A stretch of 7,064 nucleotides of DNA from NCBI GenBank assembly GCA_017861495.1, contig JAGFXW010000236.1, positions 1 through 7,064 of the forward strand. The letters run 5' to 3'. This DNA is from Bacillota bacterium. Lineage in GTDB: Bacteria; Bacillota_C; Negativicutes; CTSoil-072. Below are positions 6,395-7,064 of this stretch, one piece after another (the stretch's first letter is position 1; each line of letters opens with the position of its first letter). The notes beneath the pieces are model-generated. The model did not search any database. It saw only the letters and a program-made list of their open reading frames with translations, and was not told the origin of the DNA. The position numbers were made by a program, and so were the translations under genes.

Positions 6395-6931
6395 ATGATG
6401 AATATACGAAGAATGGTATTATTGGCGTTGTTTGTTGCGGTTGCCTCTGTACTGCACGTCGTGGAGGCCTGGCTTCCATTGCCGTTCCCGGTGCCGGGGA
6501 TTAAATTAGGTTTGGCGAATGTTGTATCTTTGCTGGCGATTGGTTTTTACGGATGGCGGGCTGCTATCATGGTGGCCGTGTTGCGGGTGATGATCGGTTC
6601 CTTGTTTGGCGGCACTCTTTTCGGGCCGGCATTTGCGATGAGTATGGGCGGAGCTTTGTTCAGCACAATGGGAATGGGTTATATGTACCAATATCACCGT
6701 CCTGCTTTTTCTGTTGTTGGTGTCAGTATTATCGGCGCTGTTATTCATAATGCTGCGCAGATTGTGATTGCTGCCCTGCTGGTTGTCAGTGCGGGATTAT
6801 TATGGTATTTACCGTATTTGATTTTGTTTGCCGTGCTGAGCGGCGCCGGAACCGGTTTTACCGCTGCCTATATTTTGGCAAAAATGCCTCGCCATTTCAT
6901 GGATCAATCGGTTGATATGGAAAGGTCATAG
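6395..6931 (+). CDS. Gx transporter family / heptaprenyl diphosphate synthase component I-like membrane protein
   Basis: The 178-residue product is hydrophobic throughout, with about five to six membrane segments, and matches the Gx-transporter family (Pfam PF07456) from its characteristic blocks: LLALFVAVASVLHVVEAWLP, PFPVPGIKLGLANVVSLLAI, VLRVMIGSLFGGTLFGPAF, and GVSIIGAVIHNAAQIVIAAL. The family was first labelled 'heptaprenyl diphosphate synthase component I', but its membrane architecture resembles ECF-transporter substrate-binding (S) components, so transport of a small molecule is plausible; the substrate is unknown. The start is ATG 6395 or ATG 6398, with GAGG at 6387-6390 compatible with either. 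It is the second gene after the NusG-II gene. The link to Rnf may be functional (flavin or quinone-related metabolism has been suggested by its neighbourhoods) but is not proven here. Confidence 0.87.
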   Translation: MMNIRRMVLLALFVAVASVLHVVEAWLPLPFPVPGIKLGLANVVSLLAIGFYGWRAAIMVAVLRVMIGSLFGGTLFGPAFAMSMGGALFSTMGMGYMYQYHRPAFSVVGVSIIGAVIHNAAQIVIAALLVVSAGLLWYLPYLILFAVLSGAGTGFTAAYILAKMPRHFMDQSVDMERS

Positions 6932-6964
6932 CCTGTTGTCGTTTGACTGGCAGGTTGTTTATTT
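6932..6964 (+). terminator. Possible weak terminator after the Gx-transporter gene
   Basis: CCTG (6932-6935) pairs with CAGG (6951-6954) and GTC (6938-6940) with GAC (6945-6947), with an internal loop between. The T-rich run TTGTTTATTT follows at 6955-6964. The stem is short and interrupted, so this is a weak candidate; its place right after the stop codon is the main support. Confidence 0.3.
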
Positions 6965-6982
6965 AGATATAAGTGAGCCTTA

Positions 6983-7014
6983 GGTTCGGAGGGGGTTATT
7001 GCCCCCGCCGAACC
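6983..7014. repeat. Strong GC-rich hairpin of an intergenic structured element
   Basis: GGTTCGG (6983-6989) pairs with CCGAACC (7008-7014), and GGGGG (6991-6995) with CCCCC (7002-7006), separated by one A/G mismatch, around the 6-nt loop TTATTG. The stem is 12 paired bases. It is not followed by a T-tract (next bases are CTTAGAG), so it is not a standard intrinsic terminator. CCTTAG flanks it as a direct repeat at 6978-6983 and 7014-7019. It may be part of a dispersed palindromic repeat or a structured RNA. Confidence 0.65.
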
Positions 7015-7036
7015 CTTAGAGCGAACTTAAGACTGA

Positions 7037-7064
7037 GGCTCGAAATCTTTGATTTCGCGAAGCC
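7037..7064. repeat. Second hairpin of the 3' structured element, reaching the window edge
   Basis: CGAAATC (7041-7047) and GATTTCG (7051-7057) form a perfect 7-bp stem with loop TTT. GGCT (7037-7040) and AGCC (7061-7064) extend it across a one-sided CGA bulge. In addition AGGCTC at 7036-7041 is complementary to GAGCCT at 6975-6980, which would enclose the first hairpin in an alternative fold. The element probably continues beyond the window. Confidence 0.6.

Noticed and set aside
6983..7014. The GC-rich hairpin as an intrinsic terminator or the T-arm of a tRNA
   Set aside because: No T-tract follows on either useful side, and apart from a GGTTCGG stretch there is no cloverleaf.

Overview
The window carries an almost complete Rnf gene cluster (rnfC-D-G-E-A-B, all on the + strand), the membrane complex that couples electron transfer between reduced ferredoxin and NAD+ to Na+ or H+ movement. 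The C-D-G-E-A-B order, strong AGGAGG-type ribosome binding sites, moderate GC and the accompanying NusG-domain-II and Gx-transporter genes point to an anaerobic Bacillota bacterium. Clostridia or Negativicutes (Sporomusa-like) is my best guess, from general resemblance only.

Layout: 3-200 is the 3' end of a MaoC-like (R)-enoyl-CoA hydratase gene. 201-420 is a very AT-rich non-coding stretch that probably holds the promoter of the following operon. 421-835 is an rseC-like gene broken by a one-base frameshift. 906-5832 is rnfCDGEAB, with genes overlapping or 5-25 nt apart. A clear intrinsic terminator (5859-5902) ends the Rnf unit. A new promoter (5919-5948) then precedes a two-gene unit: a NusG-domain-II membrane-anchored protein (5998-6384) and a Gx-transporter/HepS-component-I-like membrane protein (6395-6931). 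The last ~90 bases (6975-7064) are non-coding and strongly self-complementary, with at least two hairpins and no T-tract, and probably continue past the window edge.

How the genes work together: RnfB (ferredoxin side, many Fe-S clusters) and RnfC (NADH/FMN side, two 4Fe-4S clusters) are the soluble-facing electron modules. RnfD and RnfG normally carry covalent FMN. RnfA and RnfE form the membrane core and normally share one iron-sulfur centre held by four cysteines. RseC-like proteins commonly accompany Rnf/Rsx operons.

No wholly new system is visible. The points worth a second look are lesions and departures inside this otherwise standard operon. rnfG has lost an internal segment of roughly 40-55 codons and the two halves are out of frame. 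rseC has an extra G in a GGGG run. RnfE has Ala where family members have one of the four cluster cysteines. The lesions may be real decay or assembly/sequencing error; the sequence alone cannot decide.
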